Assembly (NCBI GenBank): GCA_002418185.1
Contig: DIDN01000100.1
Coordinates: 1 to 26,961 of the forward strand
DNA: 26,961 bases
DNA from: Deltaproteobacteria bacterium UBA5799
GTDB lineage: Bacteria; Desulfobacterota; GWC2-55-46
Direction: 5' to 3'
Notes under the pieces: generated by a model
Databases searched by the model: none
Told to the model about the DNA's origin: nothing
Seen by the model: the letters and a program-made list of their open reading frames with translations, nothing else
In this document: positions 14,439-22,088 of the stretch, piece after piece
Numbering within the stretch: the stretch's first letter is position 1
How the letters are laid out: each line of letters begins with the position of its first letter
Program-made: the position numbers and the translations under genes

Positions 14439-14462
14439 AATAGAGGGTCTCAGCGCCCAAGC

Positions 14463-15599
14463 CTACCTTACCCCCTCGGCCTCGAACCTCGGCTCCCCTT
14501 CGATAAGAATGTCTATCTTCTCCTCGCCCCTTATCACCTCCAGGCTGGGCCTGAAAAAGATGAAGTCCTGGTGGAAGGGCACGCTCACCTTGCCGCCGAA
14601 GGACGAGTTGTCGCCGAGCGCGATATGAACGGTGCCGAGAATCTTTTCGGTTTCGAGTATGTTGTCCGGCCTCGACGCCTTCTCGTTCGTGCCTATGCCG
14701 AGCTCCGCAATATTGCCGCAGAGCGGGTTTGCCTCTATCCTCTCCCTGAGCTTTCTTGAGAAGTCGTCTTTCCCGACCACCTCGACAACGGTCCCCTTCT
14801 TCACAACCAGTTCGACAGGCTTATGGAGGCGGCCCGTCGGGGCCCATTCGAGGATGAGGACCCCCTCGGCTGTGCCTTCGACCGGCGCAAGAAAAGCTTC
14901 GCCTGCCGGGAGGTTCCCGAACGAGCCCGGCTCAGTGAGTATCCCGGTATCCGGCTGGGCGTCCCGCCCTTTTATCGAGAAGTTTATGGACGTGCCGTTA
15001 TGGGATGTGATGACAGCCGTGTCGGCGCCCGACATCATCCTGGCAAGCCTTTTTGTGCGCCTCTCGACCTCTTTCCAGTCGGCTGTCATGGCGCCCGAGA
15101 GCATCTCGCGCTCGAAAAGCGGCATGCTCGCGTAGCGCGTCCCCATTACCCTCGTAAGTAGGTCCCTGAACCTGGTATGCGAGGTAGAGTAGTTCGAGAG
15201 CGCTATGACCGCGTCCGGCGAGTCGGCCAGCTCCCTTATTACGCCCTCGGCCCCGGCGAGGTCCCGGGACGATGCCTCTTTTCTCAAAATCCTTTCGAGT
15301 AGGCCCTTTCTTTCAAGCTCCCTTACTGCCGCCCCGCCGAAGGCCGCCTCCCAGAGGGACATTGGGGGCTCCTTGCCGTGGCTTCCGACAGCCGGGAACT
15401 CGAAATAGGCGGTCCTGCAGAGGGCGCTTCCTATTTCAACGGCCTCTTTGGCAAGGGGCGCGAGGGCCTCCCTTTTTACCCGTTCCTCAAAAGGCACGGT
15501 TTCTGGGTCTTCCAGGAGGTCGGTAAAGACCAGCACTTCCTCATCATTCCTTACCCCAAGGTTGACCGTAAATATCTTTTCTATGGCTTCGTCCGGCAT
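14463..15599 (-). CDS. M29-family metallo-aminopeptidase
   Basis: This cytoplasmic two-metal exopeptidase removes N-terminal residues from peptides. It has 378 residues from the ATG at 15599. GGAGG lies 5 bases before this ATG but only 2 before the ATG at 15602. The family's metal ligands are visible: Glu234 (NLPAGEAFLAP), Glu299 (AELGIGTNE), His325 (GTVHIALGDN), and His343 with Asp345 (PFHQDFIF). The tyrosine that follows the His325-equivalent in AmpS/AmpT enzymes is not obvious here, since the residues are NSSFGG. The N-terminal half is divergent from classic aminopeptidase T and the length is about 30 residues short, so substrate preference is uncertain. It is transcribed away from the regulator gene from its own strong promoter. 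Confidence 0.88.
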   Translation of the reverse strand: MPDEAIEKIFTVNLGVRNDEEVLVFTDLLEDPETVPFEERVKREALAPLAKEAVEIGSALCRTAYFEFPAVGSHGKEPPMSLWEAAFGGAAVRELERKGLLERILRKEASSRDLAGAEGVIRELADSPDAVIALSNYSTSHTRFRDLLTRVMGTRYASMPLFEREMLSGAMTADWKEVERRTKRLARMMSGADTAVITSHNGTSINFSIKGRDAQPDTGILTEPGSFGNLPAGEAFLAPVEGTAEGVLILEWAPTGRLHKPVELVVKKGTVVEVVGKDDFSRKLRERIEANPLCGNIAELGIGTNEKASRPDNILETEKILGTVHIALGDNSSFGGKVSVPFHQDFIFFRPSLEVIRGEEKIDILIEGEPRFEAEGVR

Positions 15600-15655
15600 C
15601 ATGGCCTCCGCTCTCGATTTCGCTGCGTACTTCAGGCAGGACAGTCCGTACCCTC

Positions 15656-15683
15656 AATATATCACCGGGCGACTTATTGTCAA
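15656..15683 (-). promoter_or_regulatory. Sigma-70 promoter for the M29 gene
   Basis: On the minus strand, TTGACA (15683-15678), a 16-base spacer and TATATT (15661-15656) form a near-consensus promoter. Transcription would begin near 15649, about 50 bases before the ATG at 15599. Confidence 0.7.
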
Positions 15684-15714
15684 TCAGCCTGAGCAGGGGC
15701 TTTGGTTCAAAATA

Positions 15715-15743
15715 TTGACATGGATTGTGAGTTGTTCTATAAT
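15715..15743 (+). promoter_or_regulatory. Perfect-consensus sigma-70 promoter for the NtrC-type regulator
   Basis: TTGACA (15715-15720), exactly 17 bases, TATAAT (15738-15743). Transcription would start near 15750. That is after the in-frame GTG at 15746, which rules it out as the start codon and supports the ATG at 15794. Confidence 0.85.
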
Positions 15744-15793
15744 GCGTGCCAAATTACAAGCCCGTCCAAGCACCTGCACCTGGAGAACCGTTC

Positions 15794-17221
15794 ATGAGCT
15801 GCTCTATTCTTCTTGTTGAGGACGAGGAATCAGTCCGCGAATCGCTTAAGGAAATTCTCGAGATGAACGGGTATTGCGTCACTGCCTCGCAGACCGGCGA
15901 GGAAGGCATCGAGCTTGCCCGGAAGAATAATTTCGACATAGTCCTTTCAGACCTCATGCTGCCAGGCATGAGCGGCATCGACGTAATCCGCTCCGTTAAG
16001 TCCGTATCCCCGGATACCGCCTGCATAATAATCACCGGCAACGCCTCTGTCGAGAGCACTGTCGAGGCCATGAAGCTCGGCGCTTTCACCTATCTCGAAA
16101 AGCCGGTGGGCAAGGACAAGCTCCTTGTCACGATGGAGAAGGCCGCCGAGGTCCGGAGCCTCAGGACGGAGAACAAGAAGCTCAGGGACGAGATAAAGAA
16201 GGGCTGCACGACAGCCATCCTCGGCACGAGCGCCGAGATACAGGAGATAAGGGACATAATCGACAGGATTGCGGATACCGACTCGACGGTCCTGATACTC
16301 GGCGAGAGCGGCACCGGGAAGGAGCTCGTTGCCAGGGCGCTCCATTACGGAAGCTCCAGAAGGAACAAGCCTTTCGTCCCCATAAACTGCGGCGCCATTC
16401 CCGAGGATTTACTCGAAAGCGAGCTCTTCGGCTATGAGAAGGGCGCTTTCACCGGGGCCATAGCGACAAAGATCGGCAGGTTCGAGGCCGCCAACGAAGG
16501 GACCGTATTACTCGACGAAATAGGCGACATGAGCCCCGGCCTTCAGGTCAAGATACTCCGGGTGCTGCAGGAAAAGGAGTTCGAGAGGGTAGGCGGCAGG
16601 AACACCATAAAGGTGGACGTGAGGGTGGTTGCCGCAACTAACCAGGACCTCGAAAAGGCCGTGGAAGAGAAGAGGTTCAGGAACGACCTCTATTACAGGC
16701 TCAACGTCATCCCGGTAAACCTCCCGCCCTTGAGGGACAGGAAAGAGGACATACCGTTCCTCGTGGACCATTTCATAGAGAAGATTTCAACTCGGAAGAG
16801 GAAGAAGATAAGGGGGACCTCCCCGGACGCCATGAGTCTCCTCGAAATCTATGACTGGCCTGGCAACATCAGGGAGCTCGAAAACCTGATAGAGAGGCTC
16901 GTCGTCCTGAAGGAAGACGGGAGCTCCCTGACGCTCAGGGACCTGCCCGACAAGATACGGCAGGGAAAGCTTGACGGCTTCGCCCTGAACGCCGGGGCCA
17001 TAAGCCTTACCGACCAGGGCATCGACTTCAATTCGGCAGTAGACAACTTCGAGAAGGAGCTCATAATCTCGGCGCTCCAGAGGGTGAACGGCATAAAGAA
17101 GAAGGCTGCCGAATACCTGAACCTCAACAGGACCACCCTCATAGAGAAGATGAAGAGAAAAGGGCTGCTCGAGCAATGCGATACCGCCGAGGCTGCCGAG
17201 AACGAGCTTGCCGGGTCATGA
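15794..17221 (+). CDS. NtrC-type sigma-54 response regulator, orphan
   Basis: This is a DNA-binding activator of RpoN promoters, 475 residues from the ATG at 15794 (GGAGAA 6-11 bases upstream). The receiver domain (about 1-115) has VEDEE acidic residues, phospho-Asp53 (LSDLMLPGMSG), and Lys in EKPV. The AAA+ domain (about 140-375) has Walker A GESGTGKE, the sigma-54 contact loop GAFTGA, Walker B VLLDEIGD and arginine fingers near FRNDLYYRLNV. The C-terminal Fis-type helix-turn-helix is KKKAAEYLNLNRTTLIEKMK. No kinase gene is adjacent; the nearest is the FleS-like gene that belongs to the other regulator. Its promoter is perfect sigma-70, so expression is likely constitutive and activity is set by phosphorylation. 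Targets are unknown. It is at 58% or so visual similarity in the AAA+ core to the 20589 regulator, by eye only. Confidence 0.95.
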   Translation: MSCSILLVEDEESVRESLKEILEMNGYCVTASQTGEEGIELARKNNFDIVLSDLMLPGMSGIDVIRSVKSVSPDTACIIITGNASVESTVEAMKLGAFTYLEKPVGKDKLLVTMEKAAEVRSLRTENKKLRDEIKKGCTTAILGTSAEIQEIRDIIDRIADTDSTVLILGESGTGKELVARALHYGSSRRNKPFVPINCGAIPEDLLESELFGYEKGAFTGAIATKIGRFEAANEGTVLLDEIGDMSPGLQVKILRVLQEKEFERVGGRNTIKVDVRVVAATNQDLEKAVEEKRFRNDLYYRLNVIPVNLPPLRDRKEDIPFLVDHFIEKISTRKRKKIRGTSPDAMSLLEIYDWPGNIRELENLIERLVVLKEDGSSLTLRDLPDKIRQGKLDGFALNAGAISLTDQGIDFNSAVDNFEKELIISALQRVNGIKKKAAEYLNLNRTTLIEKMKRKGLLEQCDTAEAAENELAGS

Positions 17222-17274
17222 ATTTGACAGCCCGGGGCCCGATATCCTGAAAACAACCCTCTGACCCCAGCCGG

Positions 17275-17292
17275 AAGCTGCCTTGGCAGCTT
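17275..17292 (+). terminator. Hairpin after the orphan regulator
   Basis: AAGCTGC and GCAGCTT form a perfect 7-base stem around CTTG, 53 bases after the regulator stop. Only three T follow directly, and another TTTT comes at 17310. It is a plausible, weak terminator separating this gene from the RpoN operon. Confidence 0.5.
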
Positions 17293-17344
17293 TGCATACC
17301 GTCTCATCTTTTCCCTCAATCCATTCGAAATACTTGAGTAAACA

Positions 17345-17369
17345 GGTTGCCGGCCTTGCGTTGGCAACC
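17345..17369. promoter_or_regulatory. Inverted repeat upstream of the sigma-54 promoter
   Basis: GGTTGCC (17345-17351) and GGCAACC (17363-17369) are perfect 7-base arms with an 11-base gap. The centre is about 54 bases upstream of the predicted transcript start at 17411. Enhancer-binding proteins usually bind dyads upstream of sigma-54 promoters, so this may be an activator site, though it is closer than most. Confidence 0.4.
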
Positions 17370-17384
17370 ATTCGCTTTCTGCTC

Positions 17385-17400
17385 TGGCATGGTAGTTGCA
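17385..17400 (+). promoter_or_regulatory. Sigma-54 (RpoN) promoter of the TPR-kinase-regulator operon
   Basis: TGGCATGGTAGTTGCA matches the -24/-12 consensus TGGCAC-N5-TTGCA at all but one position. The invariant GG (17386-17387) and GC (17398-17399) are the required 10 bases apart. The predicted start is 17411, which gives a 16-base leader before the ATG at 17427. Confidence 0.82.
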
Positions 17401-17426
17401 AAAAACCCTTCCCGGTAACCACACCC

Positions 17427-19754
17427 ATGCCCATGAGAACATTAATCGCCATATTCATCTGCATCTTATCCATCCCGCTATGCTCGTCCCTGGAAGCGGC
17501 CGAGATCCTGGCAGTCCGCGCCTCCGAGCAGGCCGAATTCCACAGGCTTACCATCGTATTCACCGAAACGGTCGATACCGGTGTTACAAGGGACGGGGAC
17601 AAGCTCTCAGTCCGCATGAGGAACATAAGGGCGGGCGTCATGAGCAACTTCCCCTCGACCGGGTATTTCGTGGTCAACGGCCTAAGCCGCGGCTCCGACG
17701 CTTCTGGCGCCTTCGTAACGCTCGAGATGCAGGTCATGGAGGGTTCGGTTGTAAGGCATTCGGTCCAGTCGCGGCCTTTCATGCTGATGGTAGACGTATA
17801 CCCGCCGCCGGCCCCGGAAGAGAAAGAGTACAAGGACGAGCGGAGGCCTATCGTCGAGGCCCAGTACCTTTTCCCCACGCCTTCGAAGCTCGTCGCCTTC
17901 AACGATTCGTGGAGGTGGGTATACAGGAACGTCGTCGTATCGATGCTGAAACCCGAGCTTTACGGCGACCCGGCAGGAGGGGCGTTCAGGGCCGCCCTGG
18001 GGCTTGGGCCCGGAGTTGGCAAGTCCCTCGATGCAGCCGCGAAGGCCGCCTCGGAGCACAGGCGAAGCGGCGAGCGCGATAAGGCGGACGCCCTCGACGC
18101 CATAGTCGCTTTCACACGGGGGGGGATAGGCGCCGGAGAGCTCGACATCGCGCTCAGGTCCAGCCCGGACCCGCTTTATTCCCGGCTCGGCTACTTTGTC
18201 CTCGGGGACCATTTCGAGCGCAAGGGCTTCTATCCCGAGGCAGCCGGCAAGTTCTCGCGCGCCGCTGAAGGAGAAGGCAACCCCCTTAAGGGCGAGGCCC
18301 TCTTCAGGAAGGCGCGCATACTGTTTTTCGAGGGCAAGTACGGAGAGGCCAAGGTGTTCTTCACTGCCTCGCTGGACGAGGGGTACCGAGACTCGGCAGC
18401 ATGGCTTGCCAATACGGCTCTCATAAAGGGCGAGGTCGAAAGCGCGCGGTCCCTTTACGGGAAGACCGGGGCGCCTTTTGACGGGCTTGATACGATATCC
18501 AGGCTCAGCCTCGCCGACATGCACCTCACCATCGGCGATTACGCCGAGGCCCGTAGTATTTACCGCCATATAAGCGCCGGGTACCCGGAGAACAGCTTTA
18601 TTGCCGTCTTCCTGGCCCTCAAGGAAGGGGACACGCTCCTTGCAGAAGGCAGGTCCGAGGAGGCGCTGGATATCTACATAGGTACAAAAGGCAGGTTTGC
18701 CGGAGAAGAGTGGGCAATGGCCGCGCTCTCTCTCGCCGACGCTTATCTCCTCTCCGGAGACGCCGGGTCCATAGGCGAGGCCGAAAAGCTCTACGGCTCC
18801 GTGGCTGCCGGGGTCTTCGCGGGCTCGGAGATTGCGGCGTTAAGGCTCTTTTCGGCCAGGGTAAGGCTCGGCAAGTTCCAGGAGGGCTATGCCGCGTTGA
18901 AGGCCTTCAAAGACAGATACCCGTTAAGCGTCTACCGGCAGGACATGGACCTCCTTTCCTCGGTCCTTTTCTACGAGTGGCTCGGCTCCCTTTACAAAAA
19001 AGGCGACCACCTCGCGGTAGTGAAGCTCTTCCTCGACGTCCCGCTAAGCGCGCCTTTTGGCAAGAAGGCCGAGATCTTCCTGAAGGTAGGGAGGTCTTGC
19101 ATGGCCGCCGGCCTTACGAACGAGGCCGTCAATATGCTCGACAGCGCGGTCAGGCTCGGGAGCGGGCAGGTCGCCGGTGACGCCATGCTGGAACTCACAC
19201 GGGTCTACATCGAGCAGAAGGACACGGGCTCGGCTGAAAGGATGCTCAAGGCCTTCAGGGCGAGGTTCCCCTACGACGGCAGGCAGGACGAGGTAAAGGA
19301 GCTTGAAACCCTTATCGCCTTTGATAAAGGCGAGTACGAGAAGGTATCGCGTAAACAGGCCGCCCAGGAGCCGGGGGCCTTCTTCATGAAGGCCGAGTCA
19401 AGCTACCGGGCCGGACGTCCGCATGAGGCCGCCGCCCTCTTCGAGAGCGCGGCCAGGGGGTTCAGGGCGGAAGGTAACGAGAATGAGGCCGCAAGGGCCT
19501 TCATGATGTATGCCGACGCTTCCTTCGAGGCCGGGAGGCTCGCGAAGGCCGCCGAAGGGTACAGGCAGGCCCTGGGCCACATGGACGGTAAGGAGATTGC
19601 GGACAGGTCATGGGCGCTTTACAGGACTGCCCTGTGCTATGAAAGGCTCGGTCGCGAAAAGGACAAGGCAAGGGCGCTCAGGGAACTCGAGGCGCTCGGC
19701 GGCGAGCTGGCTCCGTGGTCCGAGGCCATAATGAAAGACCCGCCAGGCATTTAA
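17427..19754 (+). CDS. Exported AMIN-like/TPR repeat protein, flagellar regulatory operon
   Basis: This predicted periplasmic or envelope scaffold has 775 residues. I chose the ATG at 17427: GGTAA lies 8 bases upstream, the signal peptide starts here (MPMRTLIAIFICILSIPLCS), and the sigma-54 start at 17411 excludes the longer frame from 17283. Cleavage is likely near SLEAAE. About residues 25-130 resemble an AMIN-type beta domain (EFHRLTIVFTETVDTGVTRD, MLMVDVYPPPAP). From about 240 to the end there are repeated alpha-helix pairs with TPR character, such as AAGKFSRAAEGEG, EGKYGEAKVFFTASLDEGY, IGDYAEARSIYRHI, and AGRLAKAAEGYRQAL. It is first in an operon with the kinase (10 bases after the stop) and the regulator. 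That context suggests a role in sensing or assembling flagella or other envelope structures; the exact function is unknown. Confidence 0.82.
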   Translation: MPMRTLIAIFICILSIPLCSSLEAAEILAVRASEQAEFHRLTIVFTETVDTGVTRDGDKLSVRMRNIRAGVMSNFPSTGYFVVNGLSRGSDASGAFVTLEMQVMEGSVVRHSVQSRPFMLMVDVYPPPAPEEKEYKDERRPIVEAQYLFPTPSKLVAFNDSWRWVYRNVVVSMLKPELYGDPAGGAFRAALGLGPGVGKSLDAAAKAASEHRRSGERDKADALDAIVAFTRGGIGAGELDIALRSSPDPLYSRLGYFVLGDHFERKGFYPEAAGKFSRAAEGEGNPLKGEALFRKARILFFEGKYGEAKVFFTASLDEGYRDSAAWLANTALIKGEVESARSLYGKTGAPFDGLDTISRLSLADMHLTIGDYAEARSIYRHISAGYPENSFIAVFLALKEGDTLLAEGRSEEALDIYIGTKGRFAGEEWAMAALSLADAYLLSGDAGSIGEAEKLYGSVAAGVFAGSEIAALRLFSARVRLGKFQEGYAALKAFKDRYPLSVYRQDMDLLSSVLFYEWLGSLYKKGDHLAVVKLFLDVPLSAPFGKKAEIFLKVGRSCMAAGLTNEAVNMLDSAVRLGSGQVAGDAMLELTRVYIEQKDTGSAERMLKAFRARFPYDGRQDEVKELETLIAFDKGEYEKVSRKQAAQEPGAFFMKAESSYRAGRPHEAAALFESAARGFRAEGNENEAARAFMMYADASFEAGRLAKAAEGYRQALGHMDGKEIADRSWALYRTALCYERLGREKDKARALRELEALGGELAPWSEAIMKDPPGI

Positions 19755-19764
19755 AGGAGGCATG

Positions 19765-20592
19765 ATGACCACGCAGATACCGATCGAACTCCTGAACGAC
19801 GCCTTCAACGTCTTCAGGGACGCGTCCAGGAAGCTCGAACAGCAGTACTCGCTCCTGGAGACGAGGATCGAGGAGCTGAACGCGGAGATCGCCGAGAAGA
19901 ACAGGGCCATAGAGCGGACGAGGAGGCTTGCGGCAATGGGGGAGATGGCGGCGAGGATAGCGCACGAGATAAGGAACCCGCTCGGCTCCATGGCCATATT
20001 CGCAACGCTGCTCGAAAGGGAACTCACTGACGAGCCGGACAAGGCGAAGCTCGCGGAGCACATAAGCAAGGGCATAAAGACCCTCGACAACCTCCTTTCG
20101 AACATGCTCCTCTTTGCCGGCGCTCCGGAGGCGAAGCTCAAGCCAGTTGACTTGAAGGACATAGTCGACGACGCCATACTCCTTGCGGGGGACAGGGGAA
20201 AGGCCGGGGTGGAGATACGGGCCGCTTACAGGGGGCAAAAGCGCATAATGGCCGACCCGAACCTCATTAGGCAGCTCTTTTTGAACCTCATAATAAACGC
20301 GCTCGACGCCGTTGAGGAGGAGGGCAGGATAGCGATAAGCGCCGATACCGGGACAGAAGACAACAGCGTGGTCATCAGGGTGAGCGACAACGGCAGGGGC
20401 ATCCCCCGGGAACAGGTCGAGAGGGTATTCGACCCGTTCTTCTCTACAAAGGAGAGGGGCACTGGCCTCGGCCTCGCCATCGTATCCGCGGTGGTGGACG
20501 CCCACACGGGCCGCCTTGACGTGGAGTCGGAGCCGGGCAGGGGCACCACGTTCACGATCTCGCTACCGGCGGGAAGGGAGTATCTGGCATGA
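19765..20592 (+). CDS. Soluble FleS/AtoS-like histidine kinase without sensor domain
   Basis: This is the kinase partner of the sigma-54 regulator at 20589. ATG codons occur at 19762 and 19765. AAAGGAGG ends one base before the first, so the second gives better spacing and 275 residues. There is no membrane segment or PAS domain: about residues 1-60 are a short helical and coiled-coil region (LEQQYSLLETRIEELNAEIA). HisKA follows with His67 in RIAHEIRNPLGSM, then the ATPase domain with N-box NLIINALDAVEEE, DNGRGI, FDPFFSTKERGTGLGLAI and GRGTTFTISLP. FleS proteins usually carry a PAS domain, which this one lacks. Input may come by protein contact at the coiled coil, as in FlgS of epsilonproteobacteria, which senses the export apparatus. 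Its stop overlaps the regulator start (ATGA). Confidence 0.92.
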   Translation: MTTQIPIELLNDAFNVFRDASRKLEQQYSLLETRIEELNAEIAEKNRAIERTRRLAAMGEMAARIAHEIRNPLGSMAIFATLLERELTDEPDKAKLAEHISKGIKTLDNLLSNMLLFAGAPEAKLKPVDLKDIVDDAILLAGDRGKAGVEIRAAYRGQKRIMADPNLIRQLFLNLIINALDAVEEEGRIAISADTGTEDNSVVIRVSDNGRGIPREQVERVFDPFFSTKERGTGLGLAIVSAVVDAHTGRLDVESEPGRGTTFTISLPAGREYLA

Positions 20593-21941
20593 AAAGGGTA
20601 CTTGTCGTTGACGACGAAGCCGGCATGAGGGTCGCCATAAACGAGGCGCTCTGCCGGAAGGGATACGAGGTGGAGCTTGCCGCTGACGGCAGTGAGGCGC
20701 TAAGCAAGCTCCCCGCGGGCTTCGGCATGGTCATAAGCGACGTAAACATGCCCGGGCTCTGCGGCATGGAGTTGCTGCGCGAGGTAAAGAAAGTGTCGCC
20801 CCACGTTCCCGTTCTCCTCATTACGGCTTACGGCACTGTGCAGAAGGCCGTTGAGGCGGTAAAGGAGGGAGCGGTCGATTTCGTCCTGAAGCCCTTCAGC
20901 CTTGAGTCGCTCGAAGAGACGGTCGAGAAGGCCTTCAGGATGAGGGAGGGCATATCGGGTTTCGAGACCAGGGGCAAGAAGATGCTGGCAAGGGCCCCGG
21001 TCATGCAGAAGGTAATATCAATGGCGCTGGTAGCGGCTGCGAGCGACGCGACCGTCCTCGTCTCGGGCGAGAGCGGCACCGGCAAGGAGCTTCTCGCCCG
21101 TTTCATACACGAGAACAGCCCGAGGCGGAAGATGCCCTTCGTGGCGGTAAACTGCGCGTCCATCCCGGAAGGGCTCCTGGAGAGCGAGCTCTTCGGCCAT
21201 GAGAAGGGCGCGTTTACGGGCGCCCATGCCATGAGGCAGGGGAGGTTCGAGCTTGCCGACAAGGGCACGATACTCCTTGACGAGATAAGCGAGATGGACA
21301 TGAAGCTCCAGGCCAAGCTCCTGCGGGTAATCCAGGAAAAGGAAGTTGAGCGGGTGGGCGGGAGCTCGCCCGTGCCGCTGGATATCAGGATAATCGCCAC
21401 GACGAACAGGGACATGAAAAAAGAGGTCAGGGAAGGCCGTTTCAGGGAGGACCTCTTCTATCGCCTGAACATCTTCCCGCTCACCCTTCCTCCGCTCCGC
21501 GAGCGCGGCGAGGAGATAGGGTTCCTCGCCGAGCATTTCATAAGGAAGTTCAGCGCCAAGTACGGCAGGCGTCTTGAAGGGGTCTCCCCGGAGGCGATGG
21601 AGCACATAAGGAGATGCGAGTGGAGGGGCAACATAAGGGAAATGGAGAATACCCTTGAGCGGGCGGTCCTCCTTGCGCAAGGGATGACACTGGAGTTGGA
21701 GCACCTCCTGGTATCACCCGGGCCCTCGGGCCGGACGGACGAGGATGAGCGCCTTGCTGACAGGAATATGAACGACGACGGCGCCAATTTAATGACGCTT
21801 TGGGAGATGGAAAAGGGGCTTATAACCCGCACGCTCGACGAAGTCGAGGGGAACAGGACCCAGGCCGCAAGGATACTCGGCATCTCGGTCAGGACTTTAA
21901 GGAATAAACTCAAGGAATACGGGCAGCTTCTGCCGGGGTAG
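20589..21941 (+). CDS. FleR/FlgR-like sigma-54 response regulator, flagellar
   Basis: This activator has 450 residues. Its receiver has VVDDE acidic residues, phospho-Asp51 (ISDVNMPGLCG) and Lys in LKPF. The AAA+ domain (about 135-365) has GESGTGKE, the sigma-54 loop GAFTGA, Walker B ILLDEISE, and RGNIREMENTLERAVLL. The Fis-type helix-turn-helix is GNRTQAARILGISVRTLRNK. Coupling by ATGA to the sensorless kinase and position right before flgB indicate the flagellar master two-component pair. The RpoN sites at 17385 and 22011 are the obvious targets, which would give positive autoregulation plus activation of the basal-body operon. That circuit is an inference. Start ATG at 20589 has GGGAAGGGAG upstream. 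Symbol withheld because fleR, flgR and flbD orthologues are not separable here. Confidence 0.93.
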   Translation: MKRVLVVDDEAGMRVAINEALCRKGYEVELAADGSEALSKLPAGFGMVISDVNMPGLCGMELLREVKKVSPHVPVLLITAYGTVQKAVEAVKEGAVDFVLKPFSLESLEETVEKAFRMREGISGFETRGKKMLARAPVMQKVISMALVAAASDATVLVSGESGTGKELLARFIHENSPRRKMPFVAVNCASIPEGLLESELFGHEKGAFTGAHAMRQGRFELADKGTILLDEISEMDMKLQAKLLRVIQEKEVERVGGSSPVPLDIRIIATTNRDMKKEVREGRFREDLFYRLNIFPLTLPPLRERGEEIGFLAEHFIRKFSAKYGRRLEGVSPEAMEHIRRCEWRGNIREMENTLERAVLLAQGMTLELEHLLVSPGPSGRTDEDERLADRNMNDDGANLMTLWEMEKGLITRTLDEVEGNRTQAARILGISVRTLRNKLKEYGQLLPG

Positions 21942-22010
21942 GAAAAATTTTCCCGCTCCGGCGTTTTGCGGAATGCGGGGGGACCGCGCTTAAAACGGGG
22001 TCTGAATTTT

Positions 22011-22026
22011 TGGTACGGTATTTGCT
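22011..22026 (+). promoter_or_regulatory. Sigma-54 (RpoN) promoter of the flgB operon
   Basis: TGGTACGGTATTTGCT fits the -24/-12 consensus with GG (22012-22013) and GC (22024-22025) exactly 10 bases apart. The preceding T run and following TATATA add the usual AT-rich context. Predicted start is 22037, with a leader of 52 bases to the flgB ATG at 22089. Confidence 0.82.
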
Positions 22027-22088
22027 ATATATCTGCTGTGGGCCGGGCGGACAAGGGACATGGACTCTTTCAAACCAGGGGTGATACG

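Larger units (their letters stand above)
14024..14462. other. Repeat-filled region without genes
   Basis: These 439 bases lie between two minus-strand genes and hold at least five repeat-like units, listed separately: a C5T3 hairpin, an 89-base palindromic element, two copies of a 36-base repeat, and a copy of a CATTGCGAGGAG-type repeat. The short open frames here overlap the repeats and have no ribosome-binding site. Confidence 0.75.

Noticed and set aside
14030..14462. CRISPR array, because of the repeated unit
   Set aside because: There are only two copies of the 36-base unit, 132 bases apart end to start, with no regular spacers and no cas genes.
15746..15793. Longer start (GTG at 15746) for the orphan NtrC-type regulator
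   Set aside because: It lies before the transcript start predicted from the perfect -35/-10 pair. The extra residues are not part of the receiver fold.
17362..17376. TGGCAACCATTCGC as a second sigma-54 site
   Set aside because: GG and GC are 9 bases apart rather than the required 10. The site at 17385 fits better.
17283..17426. Longer start for the TPR protein
   Set aside because: The extension is upstream of the sigma-54 start at 17411 and would bury the signal peptide.
21941..21953. GGAAAAATTTTCC as a terminator after the flagellar regulator
   Set aside because: It is a short AT-rich palindrome with a single-base centre and no following T run. Folding would be weak.
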